Positions 28,787-38,430 of a stretch of DNA of 64,000 nucleotides are shown here, one piece after another. The notes beneath the pieces were generated by a model, which saw nothing but the letters and a program-made list of their open reading frames with translations, had not been told where the DNA came from and made no database searches. The DNA is taken from positions 1 to 64,000 of the forward strand of contig NZ_LXYE02000039.1 of NCBI RefSeq assembly GCF_001659685.2. The letters are read 5' to 3'. The position numbers were made by a program, and so were the translations under genes. Every line of letters begins with the position of its first letter. The first letter of the stretch is position 1. This DNA is from Labilibacter marinus. Its GTDB lineage: Bacteria > Bacteroidota > Bacteroidia > Bacteroidales > Marinilabiliaceae.

Positions 28787-30432
28787 TGGATGCTTCAAAA
28801 CCTACATTAGCTATTTATGCCATTCAGGACAGAGTAGATTCTGAAACCCCATATTTTGTGCATGATCATGCCATAACTTTAATGAATCAAGGTAAGGTTA
28901 TCAAGCACCTTACTTTAGAACGATTAAGCAGGGTAAAGCACGATAATAAATTACATCAGTCTTTATACCAATTACTAAAGGATGAAAAGCTTTTGGTAGA
29001 TGACTATGATATTGTATTTGTGGATAATGTGGTAGGAAGAAGCTTTATTTCCAGTTGTGGAAAAATCCGCTTTGAAGCGCCTTTAAATGAAAATTTATTG
29101 CCCAATGCTGAGCTGGGGAGATGTTGGTGGCTCGATCATCAGCGAAGTGCTTATGCCCTTAATCATGAGTTGGCCCATGTAGCCAGTTGTTTGCCTTTTT
29201 ATGGATCGTATAAAGAGAATAGCTTATTGATTCATTTTGATGGAGGAGGTAGTCTTTCTAATTTTTCGGCTTGGCATTACAGCAATGGTAAATTAGAAAA
29301 TATCACCTATCATTGGAAACTAAAATATTTGTCTTCCTTTTTTAATGCCAACGCCTTGGTATTTGCCATTATTGGTGCTAAATACGAACATCAAAATTCG
29401 GTTCCTGGTAAGATGATGGGTTTGGCTTCTTATGGCAATTATTCCGCCGAAATGGAATCGTGGCTAAAGGAGAATAACTTTTTTAGTGATTGTTGGGGTA
29501 AAAAAGGAACGTTCTATAAAAAAGCCAAAGAAAAATTCGACTGGAAAGCAAATCAGTTGATTACTGGTGATCCTTTTCTTCAGGATATAGTGGCTACTTT
29601 ACAGCATATATTTATTCGTGACTTTTTACTGGAGTTAGAAAGTTTACAGAAGAAAATAAAGGCCGATTATCTATATTATGCAGGTGGTTCTGCATTAAAT
29701 ATTGTGGCTAATAACGCCATTTTAAAAACACAGTTATTTAAAGATGTTTTTATTCCGCCTTGTACCGAGGATAGTGGTTTGTCTTTAGGAGCGGCTGCCT
29801 TTATTGAGTGGCAAAAACATGGAAAGTTAGATGTTCATTCTGCTTATTTAAATAATTGGCAATTAAACAACGAAACGGTCATTGACCCTCAGGAGATTAG
29901 TGAAGTAGCTAAATTAATAAGTCAGGATAAAGTGATTGGTATTTGCAATGGTTTTGGCGAAATTGGTCCGAGAGCTTTAGGTAATAGAAGTATTGTTGCT
30001 AAGGCAGACAGTAAAGAACTTGCCAATAAGGTCAGTGTTTTTCATAAAGGTAGAGAATGGTACCGACCAGTAGCACCTTTGATGTTGGAGGAGAATGCTA
30101 AATATTATACTGGAAAATCGGAAATACATCATCTGAGCGATCATATGCTACTTGACTTTGCTATTCAATCGGATAAAAAAGGCGAGATTGAAGGGGTAGT
30201 GCACATTGGAGGTTCGGCAAGAATACAAACGATGCGTAACGAAAAGCAAAACCCATTTATGTTTGCGCTATTGCAGGAGTTAGATAATAACTTTGGTATT
30301 AAAGCCATCATAAACACTTCGTTTAATAAAAGGGGAGAACCCATTGTTCACAAGCCAGAAGGAGCCATTAGCTCAGCTATAAACATGAAGTTAGATGCTG
30401 TGGTTATCAATGGCAAGTTAAAATTGCTATAA
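28786..30432 (+). CDS. Carbamoyltransferase (NodU/CmcH family)
   Basis: 548 residues. The N-terminal TsaD/Kae1-like half has NHELAHVAS, probably a metal site, and IHFDGGGSLSNFSAW. The C-terminal half has YYAGGSALNIVAN, CTEDSGLSLGAAAF, IGPRALGNRSI and the NTSFNKRGEPIV block, all family hallmarks. These enzymes transfer carbamoyl from carbamoyl phosphate to a hydroxyl of a sugar or natural product through a carbamoyl-AMP. The acceptor is unknown. Overlap with the upstream membrane protein argues for a two-gene function, perhaps carbamoylation of an envelope glycan. Confidence 0.88.
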   Translation: MDASKPTLAIYAIQDRVDSETPYFVHDHAITLMNQGKVIKHLTLERLSRVKHDNKLHQSLYQLLKDEKLLVDDYDIVFVDNVVGRSFISSCGKIRFEAPLNENLLPNAELGRCWWLDHQRSAYALNHELAHVASCLPFYGSYKENSLLIHFDGGGSLSNFSAWHYSNGKLENITYHWKLKYLSSFFNANALVFAIIGAKYEHQNSVPGKMMGLASYGNYSAEMESWLKENNFFSDCWGKKGTFYKKAKEKFDWKANQLITGDPFLQDIVATLQHIFIRDFLLELESLQKKIKADYLYYAGGSALNIVANNAILKTQLFKDVFIPPCTEDSGLSLGAAAFIEWQKHGKLDVHSAYLNNWQLNNETVIDPQEISEVAKLISQDKVIGICNGFGEIGPRALGNRSIVAKADSKELANKVSVFHKGREWYRPVAPLMLEENAKYYTGKSEIHHLSDHMLLDFAIQSDKKGEIEGVVHIGGSARIQTMRNEKQNPFMFALLQELDNNFGIKAIINTSFNKRGEPIVHKPEGAISSAINMKLDAVVINGKLKLL

Positions 30433-30480
30433 CTGTAGCTGTTTTCTGTTGGTGACCCTCAGCAATCAGTGCTTCGCTCA

Positions 30481-30987
30481 TTACCGCACAAACACTTTCC
30501 AACCATCTTTCATTTTATACTTTACTTTTTTATCCGGAAATATTTTATTCAACGAAATATTGGTGGCCAATCCAATAGCGGTAGAGTAGAGTATTTCCTC
30601 AGTACTACTTAGTTGATCGGCATAGTTACGCATGGCGTAGTATGCACCTAAGGTGGCACCAACGGTTAAAGTAGTTTTTAGCAATAGCGATCCAGCCGAT
30701 ATTTTCCGAAATCCTTTAATATCTTCTATGCGAATTTCTTTTACCTGTGTAGGAGCAGCAAACAAGCGTGCTTTGCCAATCAATACAGTACTATCATTTA
30801 CTTCTATTATGTTGTTAGTATATAGCTCCATTTGTTTTAGGTAGCCTTGGTACTCCACAACAATCATCGATCCTTTGATAAAAGGTATCGATTTTCCTTC
30901 TACTTGGTTATAGAATATAATACCTGTTTTCTGAGAGAATAATTGAACTCCAATAAAAAGTAATCCTATAATAATGATTAGGCGCAT
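30481..30987 (-). CDS. Hypothetical secreted protein
   Basis: 168 residues from the ATG at 30987, chosen because it starts a signal peptide (MRLIIIIGLLFIGVQLFSQ); the open frame runs 17 codons further upstream. The mature part has beta-rich segments (MIVVEYQGYLKQMELY) and one weak hydrophobic stretch near residues 98-112. No family recognised. It may sense or display at the envelope. Confidence 0.6.
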   Translation of the reverse strand: MRLIIIIGLLFIGVQLFSQKTGIIFYNQVEGKSIPFIKGSMIVVEYQGYLKQMELYTNNIIEVNDSTVLIGKARLFAAPTQVKEIRIEDIKGFRKISAGSLLLKTTLTVGATLGAYYAMRNYADQLSSTEEILYSTAIGLATNISLNKIFPDKKVKYKMKDGWKVFVR

Positions 30988-31024
30988 TTTCTTTTTGCTG
31001 TAAAAATAATAGAATAATAAGCAT

Positions 31025-31050
31025 AAAAAAACCGGCATTGAGCCGGTTTA
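31025..31050 (-). terminator. Hairpin terminator after a barrel gene
   Basis: AAACCGGC/GCCGGTTT stem with loop ATTGA; on the minus strand it is followed by a T run. It ends the 31070-31579 gene. Confidence 0.85.
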
Positions 31051-31069
31051 AAATATATTACATTTCGTA

Positions 31070-31579
31070 TTAAAAAATAAAGCCCATCGTAAGTGCCACC
31101 TGATCATAACCAGCGTCATACTTAATCTCTCCAAAATACTTTTTATAAGTAGCTCCAAGGCCTAAATTGATTCCTGCCAACCCTTCCGTAGTACTATTAT
31201 TCCCATAAGTAGTTCCATTCGTAGGGTCATAGGAATAAGAATAATTTTGAGCTGTCATTTTTTGTTCATTATAGTTAATACCTGCTAAGCCATATAGACT
31301 ATATTTTTCTTTTACCAGGTAATTGTAGTGTATATCGCCGTTTATTTGCCACGAGGTGTATCTATTATTACTTGTATAGCTAGGAATAATGTAGGTATAA
31401 CCAGTAGATAATGTAATTCTCTCATTAAAGGAGTAATTCGCTCTTACGTTTAAACCGCCACCAATATTTTGATTAGCCGAAATTTGGTTTCCTAAAGTTA
31501 AACCACCACCTAGTTTAAACTGAGCAAACATAGTACTAGTAGCTGTTAATACAACAGCGATCAATAATAATCGTTTCAT
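31070..31579 (-). CDS. Small outer-membrane beta-barrel (porin-like)
   Basis: 169 residues with a signal peptide (MKRLLLIAVVLTATSTMFAQ). The rest has alternating strands (LGGGLTLGNQI, RANYSFNERITLSTGYTY, HYNYLVKEKYSLYGLAGINY) and ends in an aromatic strand (ALTMGFIF), typical of OmpW/OprF-like barrels of the porin_beta-barrel group. It is closely similar to the next upstream gene, indicating a duplication. Confidence 0.8.
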   Translation of the reverse strand: MKRLLLIAVVLTATSTMFAQFKLGGGLTLGNQISANQNIGGGLNVRANYSFNERITLSTGYTYIIPSYTSNNRYTSWQINGDIHYNYLVKEKYSLYGLAGINYNEQKMTAQNYSYSYDPTNGTTYGNNSTTEGLAGINLGLGATYKKYFGEIKYDAGYDQVALTMGFIF

Positions 31580-31750
31580 AATTTATTTTGTTAAGATTAA
31601 TTAAAAATATGCATTCGATAATCAAATATAATGCCATGATTAATGGCGGATTACAGAAGCACTTATGAAACAAAAGTAGATAATCATAAGTTACAATAGA
31701 GTTGCAGTTAGGTTAAAGGTGTGTTAAATAAGATACTTAACTCTATGGCA

Positions 31751-31777
31751 TAAAAAACCAGCACTAGGCTGGTTTTA
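31751..31777 (-). terminator. Hairpin terminator after the second barrel gene
   Basis: AAAACCAGC/GCTGGTTTT stem with loop ACTAG, T run on the minus strand. Its layout mirrors the terminator at 31025. Confidence 0.8.
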
Positions 31778-31801
31778 ATATTGTAAAATTTAGTGTATGT
31801 T

Positions 31802-32284
31802 TTATTTTCCTCCGAAAAGAACACCTACTGTAATTCCTAATTGATCAAATGCAGTATCGTACTTAAGCTCCCCAAAAAACTTCGAGCCAAAGTTTATACC
31901 AGCACCAATGTTTAAACCAACTTCGCTATCGTCGAAATCCTCAACTTTTGCATACGTATAATTCAAACCTCCCAAACCATATAAACTATATGTTTCCTCA
32001 CTTAGAAAATTATAATGAGCGTCTGTGTTTAGTTGCCATAAAGTATATTTTAAATCGCCAGGAGCGCTTGGGAAGAAGAAAGTAAAACCAGGTGCAATCG
32101 ACCACTTTTCGTTAAAAGAATAATCGCCTCTTAAGTTTAGACCAAATCCTAATTTTCCACTTAGGTCATCATCAATTGATACTTCTGTACCAAGTGTTAA
32201 ACCACCACCATATTTCCATCCTTGAGCGTTCGATGTTGTGACTACAGCAGCAATAAGTGCTACTACAAATAATAATTTTTTCAT
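31802..32284 (-). CDS. Small outer-membrane beta-barrel, paralog of the neighbour
   Basis: 160 residues from the ATG at 32284, which begins a signal peptide (MKKLLFVVALIAAVVTTSNA); the frame upstream of it is probably untranslated. Shared blocks with the 31070 gene are YGGGLTLGTEV, RGDYSFNEKWSIAPGFTF, YSLYGLGGLNYTY and FGELKYDTAFDQLGITVG. Probably the same eight-stranded fold. Each copy keeps its own terminator. Confidence 0.8.
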   Translation of the reverse strand: MKKLLFVVALIAAVVTTSNAQGWKYGGGLTLGTEVSIDDDLSGKLGFGLNLRGDYSFNEKWSIAPGFTFFFPSAPGDLKYTLWQLNTDAHYNFLSEETYSLYGLGGLNYTYAKVEDFDDSEVGLNIGAGINFGSKFFGELKYDTAFDQLGITVGVLFGGK

Positions 32285-32448
32285 TGTTTTGTTTTTAAGG
32301 TTAAATAATGCGTTTAAATATTTGATAGGCGAATGTAAGAAAACTATAATTAGAAGCATATCTGTTATAAAACCATTCATCTAAGTAATCATGCCTTTTA
32401 AAAGAAATAATTGACTATTAATGTAGCTAATTAGAGTGTTTGCGTAAT

Positions 32449-33048
32449 CTATAGGTAGACCGAAATACCGCCTGTAACACCAAATCCATCAGTTATAAGT
32501 TTAACCTCACTTCCTTCGGAATAATAGTTTAATTGTAGCTCATCATAAGTTGTGGTTGAATTAAAGTAAGCAATTCCAAAATCGAGAGAAACATGGTTTC
32601 CTAAGAATACGGCTACCCCGCCCCCTAAATCATATCCAAATGCTTTGGCTTTTTGTTTTTCACCATCATAATTCTGAATTACTTGACCATATCCAAAATC
32701 TCCCCTTAAAAAAGGGCGTACATTAGAGTTGCCAAAATAATAAATGGCATAAGGCCCTATTAAATAGTTTGTACTTATATCCTTGTCTTCTTTACTTCGA
32801 GCGTAGTCAATTGATAAACCCAACGCAAAATTATCAACTACAAAGTACCCTATAGAAGGCTTAAGTTTTAATTCTGAAGTTTTAGTAGCATTGTCTGTGT
32901 CTTCACCATCAAATTCTACTTTTTGATTTACTGAAAGAAAACTAAAATCAGATGAACCAGCTAAGTGAATGCTGCCTTCATTTAATTGGGAAAAAGAAAA
33001 AGTGCTCACTGTAAATAAAACGGCTAAAGCCGAGAAGAAAGTCTTCAT
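32449..33048 (-). CDS. Outer-membrane beta-barrel protein
   Basis: 199 residues from the ATG at 33048 with signal peptide (MKTFFSALAVLFTVSTFSFS). Strand-like repeats include YFVVDNFALGLSIDYARS, LIGPYAIYYFGNSNVRPF and NHVSLDFGIAYFNST, ending VTGGISVYL. It resembles the OmpA-like/OprF transmembrane-domain barrels. It is the third barrel in a row on this strand but less similar to the other two. Confidence 0.75.
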   Translation of the reverse strand: MKTFFSALAVLFTVSTFSFSQLNEGSIHLAGSSDFSFLSVNQKVEFDGEDTDNATKTSELKLKPSIGYFVVDNFALGLSIDYARSKEDKDISTNYLIGPYAIYYFGNSNVRPFLRGDFGYGQVIQNYDGEKQKAKAFGYDLGGGVAVFLGNHVSLDFGIAYFNSTTTYDELQLNYYSEGSEVKLITDGFGVTGGISVYL

Positions 33049-33181
33049 GTGTAAGTAGTTAAAAGAGTTCACATGAATACACCAATTTTGCTTCTAGTAA
33101 ATAGTTAGGGTGTAGTTCATGGTTTGATTAATAATTATTGATTAGCAAAATCGACGCAATATATGATAAAATACAGAAAAC

Positions 33182-33217
33182 AAAAAAGCCATTGCTAATC
33201 AAATAACAATGGCTTTT
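33182..33217 (-). terminator. Hairpin terminator after tyrS
   Basis: AAAAGCCATTG and CAATGGCTTTT form an 11-bp stem around 12 bases, with a T run on the minus strand. Confidence 0.85.
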
Positions 33218-33241
33218 AATATATAATATCTGAATATTGTA

Positions 33242-34537
33242 CTACTCCGCAATTACTACAAAAAAGTTCTTTTTACCTTTTTGAAATAACAAATATTTGT
33301 CGTTAAGCAAGTAGTCGGCATTAATAACCGTTTCTGCGGAGGTCACTTTTTCTTTATTTAAGCTAACTCCGCCACCTTTAACCGTTTTACGAGCTTCTCC
33401 TTTAGAGGGGAAAATTTGCGTTTGCACCGCCATTAATTCTAATACATCAATGCCTGTTTCTATGTCCGACTTAGATATATTAAAAGTTGGAACACCTTCA
33501 AAAACGGAAAGAAAAGTATCTTCATCAATACCTTTTAGGGCTTCCATGGTCGACTTTCCAAATAGTATCTGGCTAGCTTCAACAGATGCATCGTAAGCTT
33601 CTCTTCCATGAATCATTACAGTTACCTCTTCGGCCAACCTTTTTTGAAGGGCACGAGCATGAGGAGCCTCTGCATGTTCTTTCGCTAAATTAGCTACTTC
33701 TTCTTGCGAAAGCAGCGTAAATATTTTAATATATTTCTCTGCATCAGCATCCGAAGTGTTTAGCCAGAATTGGAAGAACTTGTACGGACTTGTTCTTTTA
33801 GGATCTAACCAAATATTACCCGATTCTGTTTTTCCAAACTTACCACCATCGGCTTTGGTAATTAATGGGCAAGTCATAGCAAAAGCTTTGCCTCCTTCGC
33901 TCATTTTTTTAATTAGCTCGGTTCCTGTTGTGATATTTCCCCACTGGTCTGAGCCTCCCATTTGTAACTTACAATCGAACTCCTTATATAAATGTAAAAA
34001 GTCGGTTCCTTGCACCAATTGGTAGGTGAATTCAGTAAAAGAAAGCCCTGCATTTCCATCACCACTGATTCTCTTTTTTACAGAATCCTTGGCCATCATG
34101 TAGTTTACAGTGATGTGCTTGCCGATATCACGAATAAAACCAAGGAAAGAAAAATCCTTCATCCAATCGTAATTGTTCACCATTAAAGCTTGGTTTTTTT
34201 CGTCACTTTCAAAATCTAAAAAGCGGCTTAATTGTGCTTTTAAACAATCTTGGTTATGACGCAGTGTTGCTTCATCAAGTAGGTTACGCTCATCTGATTT
34301 TCCAGAAGGGTCACCAATCATTCCTGTTGCTCCTCCTACCAATACTATTGGTCGGTGACCAGATACTTGAAGGTGTTTAAGCATCATTACAGACACTAAG
34401 TGCCCAATATGAAGAGAGTCGGCAGTAGGGTCGATGCCCACGTATGCAGTGGTCATTTCTTTTTGCAATTGCTCTTCGGTTCCAGGCATCATATCGTGAA
34501 TCATGCCACGCCATTTCAGTTCCTCAACAAAATTCAT
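33242..34537 (-). CDS. tyrS: Tyrosyl-tRNA synthetase
   Basis: 431-residue class I aminoacyl-tRNA synthetase that charges tRNA-Tyr. The HIGH motif appears as HIGH at 43-46 after the [11 protein letters not shown] block. The KMSKS loop is present as KFGKT. The tyrosine-recognition block is [11 protein letters not shown]. The C-terminal S4-like RNA-binding domain includes [11 protein letters not shown]. Length is typical for the bacterial TyrRS-S form. It is followed by its own terminator. Confidence 0.97.
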   Translation of the reverse strand: MNFVEELKWRGMIHDMMPGTEEQLQKEMTTAYVGIDPTADSLHIGHLVSVMMLKHLQVSGHRPIVLVGGATGMIGDPSGKSDERNLLDEATLRHNQDCLKAQLSRFLDFESDEKNQALMVNNYDWMKDFSFLGFIRDIGKHITVNYMMAKDSVKKRISGDGNAGLSFTEFTYQLVQGTDFLHLYKEFDCKLQMGGSDQWGNITTGTELIKKMSEGGKAFAMTCPLITKADGGKFGKTESGNIWLDPKRTSPYKFFQFWLNTSDADAEKYIKIFTLLSQEEVANLAKEHAEAPHARALQKRLAEEVTVMIHGREAYDASVEASQILFGKSTMEALKGIDEDTFLSVFEGVPTFNISKSDIETGIDVLELMAVQTQIFPSKGEARKTVKGGGVSLNKEKVTSAETVINADYLLNDKYLLFQKGKKNFFVVIAE

Positions 34538-34639
34538 GGTAATATAATTGAATGTTTTTTTATGCTGTTTATTTTATGGATGCGCAAAGATAATAAAGTT
34601 AGAAGAGTATGGGATGCTTGGCAAAAACTTTATCTTGAA

Positions 34640-35164
34640 TTAAATAGTTGCTTTGGTGGCATCTTCCACTTTATCCATAATATTTTCTTTATCAAAATTT
34701 AAATATGGGAAAACCTTTGGTGCGAACTCAGCTAATGGTTCATAAATGATGGAACTTTCGCGAGTTTCTTGTGGTAAAACGTCAAAAGTTTTATCAAATG
34801 AAGTAAATACCGATAACAGAATGCTTAAAATAAATCCGTATTTAATAAAGGAAAAGGCAGCACCTAGTATTCGGTTTACAAGCCCAAGGGCAACCGCTTT
34901 AACTAATTTATCCACCATCTTAGCAATTAGGTGAACGCCAACTACAATGCCTATAAAGGTGACTAAAAAAGAAATTATACCTATGTAGTCGCTATTAAAA
35001 TGCTGAGTAAGCCAGCTTTCGGTAAAATTGGAAAATTTAATGGCTCCAAGTACACCCAAAACCAAGGCCGCTAAGGAGGCCAATTCAACTATTAATCCGT
35101 TTTTAAAACCTTTTACAATAGCGATAACCAGAATGATACCAATTACAATGTCGAAATAGTTCAT
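34640..35164 (-). CDS. CvpA family membrane protein
   Basis: 174 residues from the ATG at 35164 (the frame opens 12 codons earlier). Four hydrophobic helices with the family start MNYFDIVIGIILVIAIVKGF and G-N-G in GFKNGLIVELASLAALV match CvpA/colicin V production proteins, which in other bacteria affect envelope homeostasis and purine-linked phenotypes. The cytoplasmic tail has no other domain. It diverges from the GH3-like gene. Confidence 0.85.
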   Translation of the reverse strand: MNYFDIVIGIILVIAIVKGFKNGLIVELASLAALVLGVLGAIKFSNFTESWLTQHFNSDYIGIISFLVTFIGIVVGVHLIAKMVDKLVKAVALGLVNRILGAAFSFIKYGFILSILLSVFTSFDKTFDVLPQETRESSIIYEPLAEFAPKVFPYLNFDKENIMDKVEDATKATI

Positions 35165-35276
35165 TTCCCTTTTTAGTTTAATTTTTGCTAAAAATAGCAA
35201 AAAGCCTTATTTTATTACTTTTCAGATGACCTTATTTATAAGGGAAGTATTATATTTAAAGCATAAAATAAACCCT

Positions 35277-36794
35277 ATGCCAATTCTAAATTCTATTATA
35301 TCCCTGGTTAATATTCGACGATTGTCACAAATTGACCATTTTAAATCAAACCCCGAGGAGGTTCAGTATGAGCAACTTTTTGATTTGATTAAAAAGGCAA
35401 AAGATACTGAAATAGGGAAATACTATGATTTTGGGTCAATAAAAAGAGTCAAAGATTTTCAAGAGCGTGTGCCTGTTCAAAAATATGAGCAGATGGATAC
35501 CGTGATTGATAAAATAAGGCATGGTGATAGAAATGTTTTATGGCCAGGCGAAATTAAATGGTTTGCGAAGTCTTCAGGAACCACCTCATCTAAAAGTAAG
35601 TTTATTCCTGTATCTAAAGAAGCTTTGGAAGATTGCCATTTTAGAGGAGGAAAGGATGTGTTGGCTATATACAATAATCTTTATCCTGATACCGAAATGT
35701 TTTCGGGAAAAGGTTTAACCTTGGGAGGTAGTCAGGAATTAAATCAATATAACAGAGATTCTTTTTACGGCGACTTATCTGCTATTCTTATTGGTAACTT
35801 ACCTTTTTGGGTTAATTTTATTCGCACACCCGACCAATCTATTGCGTTAATGGATAAATGGGAGGAGAAACTAATTAAAATGACCGAGGCTACCATGGCC
35901 GAAAATGTAACTTCACTAACAGGAGTGCCATCCTGGTTTATGGTATTAATAAAACATATGCTTCAGTTTTCGGGTAAAGATAATATTCTGGAGATTTGGC
36001 CTAACCTGGAACTTTTCATTCATGGAGGAATCAACTTTGGGCCTTATCGTGAGCAGTATAAAAAAATAATTCCTTCGGATAATATGCGATATATGGAAAC
36101 CTATAATGCTTCGGAAGGTTTCTTTGCGATTCAGGACGACCCGAATGATTCAGCTATGTTATTGATGTTGGATTATGGAATTTTTTATGAATTCATTCCT
36201 ATGGAGGAGTGGGGTAAGGATTATCCTAAAGCATTAACCATTGATGAGGTGGAGCTGAATACCAATTATGCCATTGTAATTTCTACTAACGGTGGTTTAT
36301 GGCGTTATGTGGTGGGAGATACAGTACAATTTACTTCAACGCGTCCACATAAAATTTTAATTACAGGTAGAACCAAGCATTTTATCAACGCCTTTGGTGA
36401 AGAGTTAATTGTAGATAATTCTAATAAAGCCATTGATCATGCTTGTAAACAAACCGGCGCTATCATTAAAGAATACACAGCAGCTCCTATGTATATGAGT
36501 ACCGAGGAAAAGGGAAAACATCAGTGGATGATTGAGTTTGAAAAAGAGCCTAACGATTTGGCCAAGTTTTCTATTGAGCTCGATAATAAACTACAGGCTG
36601 TTAACTCAGATTATGAGGCAAAGAGATATAAGAACATTACCCTTGAGTCTCCGAAGATTGATGTAGCTCGAAAAAACCTATTCTTTGACTGGTTGAAGAA
36701 GCACAATAAACTGGGTGGACAAAATAAAGTACCGCGCCTCTCTAATAATCGAGATTTGATGGAGGAATTAGTAGCCATCAATCAAAAATTATAG
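35277..36794 (+). CDS. GH3 auxin-responsive-promoter family protein
   Basis: 505 residues from the ATG at 35277; an upstream ATG at 35226 adds 17 unlikely residues. Acyl-adenylating superfamily. P-loop-like block SSGTTSSKSKFIPVS (residues about 102-116), then METYNASEGFFAIQD and YRYVVGDT-like WRYVVGDTVQF. Plant GH3 enzymes conjugate amino acids to acyl acids. Bacterial members are common in Bacteroidota and have unknown substrates. Gene order (cvpA divergent, kinase downstream) gives no further hint. Confidence 0.88.
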   Translation: MPILNSIISLVNIRRLSQIDHFKSNPEEVQYEQLFDLIKKAKDTEIGKYYDFGSIKRVKDFQERVPVQKYEQMDTVIDKIRHGDRNVLWPGEIKWFAKSSGTTSSKSKFIPVSKEALEDCHFRGGKDVLAIYNNLYPDTEMFSGKGLTLGGSQELNQYNRDSFYGDLSAILIGNLPFWVNFIRTPDQSIALMDKWEEKLIKMTEATMAENVTSLTGVPSWFMVLIKHMLQFSGKDNILEIWPNLELFIHGGINFGPYREQYKKIIPSDNMRYMETYNASEGFFAIQDDPNDSAMLLMLDYGIFYEFIPMEEWGKDYPKALTIDEVELNTNYAIVISTNGGLWRYVVGDTVQFTSTRPHKILITGRTKHFINAFGEELIVDNSNKAIDHACKQTGAIIKEYTAAPMYMSTEEKGKHQWMIEFEKEPNDLAKFSIELDNKLQAVNSDYEAKRYKNITLESPKIDVARKNLFFDWLKKHNKLGGQNKVPRLSNNRDLMEELVAINQKL

Positions 36795-36873
36795 GAGCAT
36801 GACAAATTTGGTGCTTTAAGGTTTGTATTTTTTATACTTTTGAGCGAATTAACAATCAACTAAAACACACAAC

Positions 36874-37488
36874 ATGCATATCGCAATAGCTGGAAATATA
36901 GGGTCAGGAAAGACTACGCTTACTACATTGTTATCAAAACATTATGGTTGGGATTCTCATTACGAGGAGGTAGATGATAATCCATATCTGGCTGATTTTT
37001 ATGAGGACATGCAGCGTTGGGCATTCAACTTGCAAATATTCTTTTTAAATAGCCGTTTCTCTCAAGTCAATGAGATTCATAAAATGGGTAAAACGGTTAT
37101 TCAGGATAGAACTATTTACGAGGATGCGTATATTTTTGCACCCAATTTATATGATATGGGTTTGATGAGTAAGCGCGATTTCGATAATTACACTTCTCTT
37201 TTTGAATTAATGAGCAGTCTGGTTAAAGCACCTGATTTATTAATTTATTTACGTGCTTCTGTGCCTAAGTTGGTGGAGCAAATTCAGAGTAGAGGAAGGG
37301 ATTACGAAAGCAGTATACGCTTAGATTATTTGAAACGACTAAATGAGCGTTACGAAGCTTGGGTTGAACAGTATTCGCAAGGCAAGTTATTAATCATTAA
37401 TGTAGATGAATATAACTTTATCAAAAATAAATCTGATTTAAGCTCTATCATTGATAAGGTAGATACGCATGTAAACGGATTATTCTAG
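36874..37488 (+). CDS. Deoxynucleoside kinase
   Basis: 204-residue cytosolic kinase of the dCK/dGK/TK2 family, phosphorylating a deoxynucleoside in salvage. It has P-loop GNIGSGKTT at 7-15, the EEVDDNPYL substrate block, QDRTIYED (DRS-like motif) and the RGRDYE lid. The TACTTTTG box at 36835 is a plausible -7 element. Substrate specificity cannot be read. The stop lies 1 bp from the convergent barrel gene stop. Confidence 0.9.
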   Translation: MHIAIAGNIGSGKTTLTTLLSKHYGWDSHYEEVDDNPYLADFYEDMQRWAFNLQIFFLNSRFSQVNEIHKMGKTVIQDRTIYEDAYIFAPNLYDMGLMSKRDFDNYTSLFELMSSLVKAPDLLIYLRASVPKLVEQIQSRGRDYESSIRLDYLKRLNERYEAWVEQYSQGKLLIINVDEYNFIKNKSDLSSIIDKVDTHVNGLF

Positions 37489-37489
37489 A

Positions 37490-38149
37490 CTACTTCTTAC
37501 CAAAAAATAATTTAGCTGTAAGTTCCCAATGGTTTTGTTTACCATGGGGATTTATAGTTACATCATCCTCAGGAAAATATTCAGGTTCGATATTTGGAAT
37601 AATAGAATATCGAATACCAATTGTAGCGTATTGTTTTCTGCTTATTTGGAGTAAAGTGCCTATTTCGGGACCAAAACCTGCATGAAAAGTATTGCTAACA
37701 TAGTTTACAGGGTCAATTCCATTGTCTGGCGTAAAGTTGACTAAATTACGTAGGTAATAAAAGCCAAAAGTCACCCCAATATATGGACGGACAGCATCTC
37801 CATTAAAATAAAATGCACCTTGAGCAGTTAAACTTGCCATCTGATAATTGACCTTTATATCTCCCTTAGGACTTTGATTCCAAGTATCTTTATCTTTAGG
37901 AAAGTAGGTATATGCTAACTCAGAACCTAACGATATTTGTGGGTTTGCAAAATATACCGTGCTCAGGTTTATACCTCCACCCATATTAGCCACATCGTTA
38001 AAACCAAAGTCATCGTTGCTTAATGTATTGGTTGGAGCTTTTATACTTATCCCTCCGCCATAGTAAAAACCATCTTGTGCAAAACTAAGCGTAGGTACAA
38101 TGAATAGGCAAGCAGCCAAGTATAGTGCGTTTCTATAAAGTGATTTCAT
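37490..38149 (-). CDS. Outer-membrane beta-barrel protein
   Basis: 219 residues from the ATG at 38149 with a signal peptide (KSLYRNALYLAACLFIVPTL, cleaved near SFAQ). It is strand-rich (GGGISIKAPTNTL, YQMASLTAQGAFYFNGDAVR) and ends HWELTAKLFFGKK. Likely a small outer-membrane porin-like protein; no specific family. Confidence 0.75.
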   Translation of the reverse strand: MKSLYRNALYLAACLFIVPTLSFAQDGFYYGGGISIKAPTNTLSNDDFGFNDVANMGGGINLSTVYFANPQISLGSELAYTYFPKDKDTWNQSPKGDIKVNYQMASLTAQGAFYFNGDAVRPYIGVTFGFYYLRNLVNFTPDNGIDPVNYVSNTFHAGFGPEIGTLLQISRKQYATIGIRYSIIPNIEPEYFPEDDVTINPHGKQNHWELTAKLFFGKK

Positions 38150-38230
38150 AGTGATTCTTTTTATCGTTGCTAATATAATTGATTTCACTTTAGTGAGATA
38201 AGCTATTTGCTGAAATATTTCGAGGAAAAA

Positions 38231-38261
38231 TTTGCAAACCGTGTGCTTTTACATATATTTG
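38231..38261 (+). promoter_or_regulatory. tRNA-Leu promoter (TTTG-N19-TATATTTG)
   Basis: TTTG at 38231, exactly 19 bases, then TATATTTG at 38254: a full match to the Bacteroidota -33/-7 consensus, 29 bp before the tRNA. Confidence 0.8.
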
Positions 38262-38290
38262 CAACCGCAAAAATGTTAGCAATAACATTT

Positions 38291-38372
38291 GCCCAGATGG
38301 CGGAATTGGTAGACGCGCTGGTCTCAAACACCAGTGGGGCAACCCGTGCCGGTTCGATCCCGGCTCTGGGTA
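38291..38372 (+). tRNA. tRNA-Leu(CAA)
   Basis: 82-nt tRNA with the long variable arm expected of Leu (GTGGGGCAACCCGT). Acceptor GCCCAGA pairs with TCTGGGT. The anticodon loop CTCAAAC gives CAA, and the T arm has GGTTCGATCCC. Its 3' end is the integration site of the element to the right, which keeps the tRNA intact. Confidence 0.96.
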
Positions 38373-38373
38373 C
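38360..38373 (+). repeat. attL core (tRNA-Leu 3' end)
   Basis: CCGGCTCTGGGTAC, identical to 59156-59169. It covers the T-arm 3' strand and acceptor 3' strand of tRNA-Leu. Confidence 0.85.
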
Positions 38374-38378
38374 TTCGC

Positions 38379-38418
38379 AACCCCTTAACTAATTAATAGT
38401 TAAGGGGTTTTGTTTTTT
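38379..38418 (+). terminator. Element-borne terminator for tRNA-Leu
   Basis: AACCCCTTAACTA and TAGTTAAGGGGTT form a perfect 13-bp stem around ATTAA, followed by TTGTTTTTT. It lies inside the element and functionally replaces the chromosomal terminator displaced to 59174. Confidence 0.9.
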
Positions 38419-38430
38419 ACAGGGGCTAAT

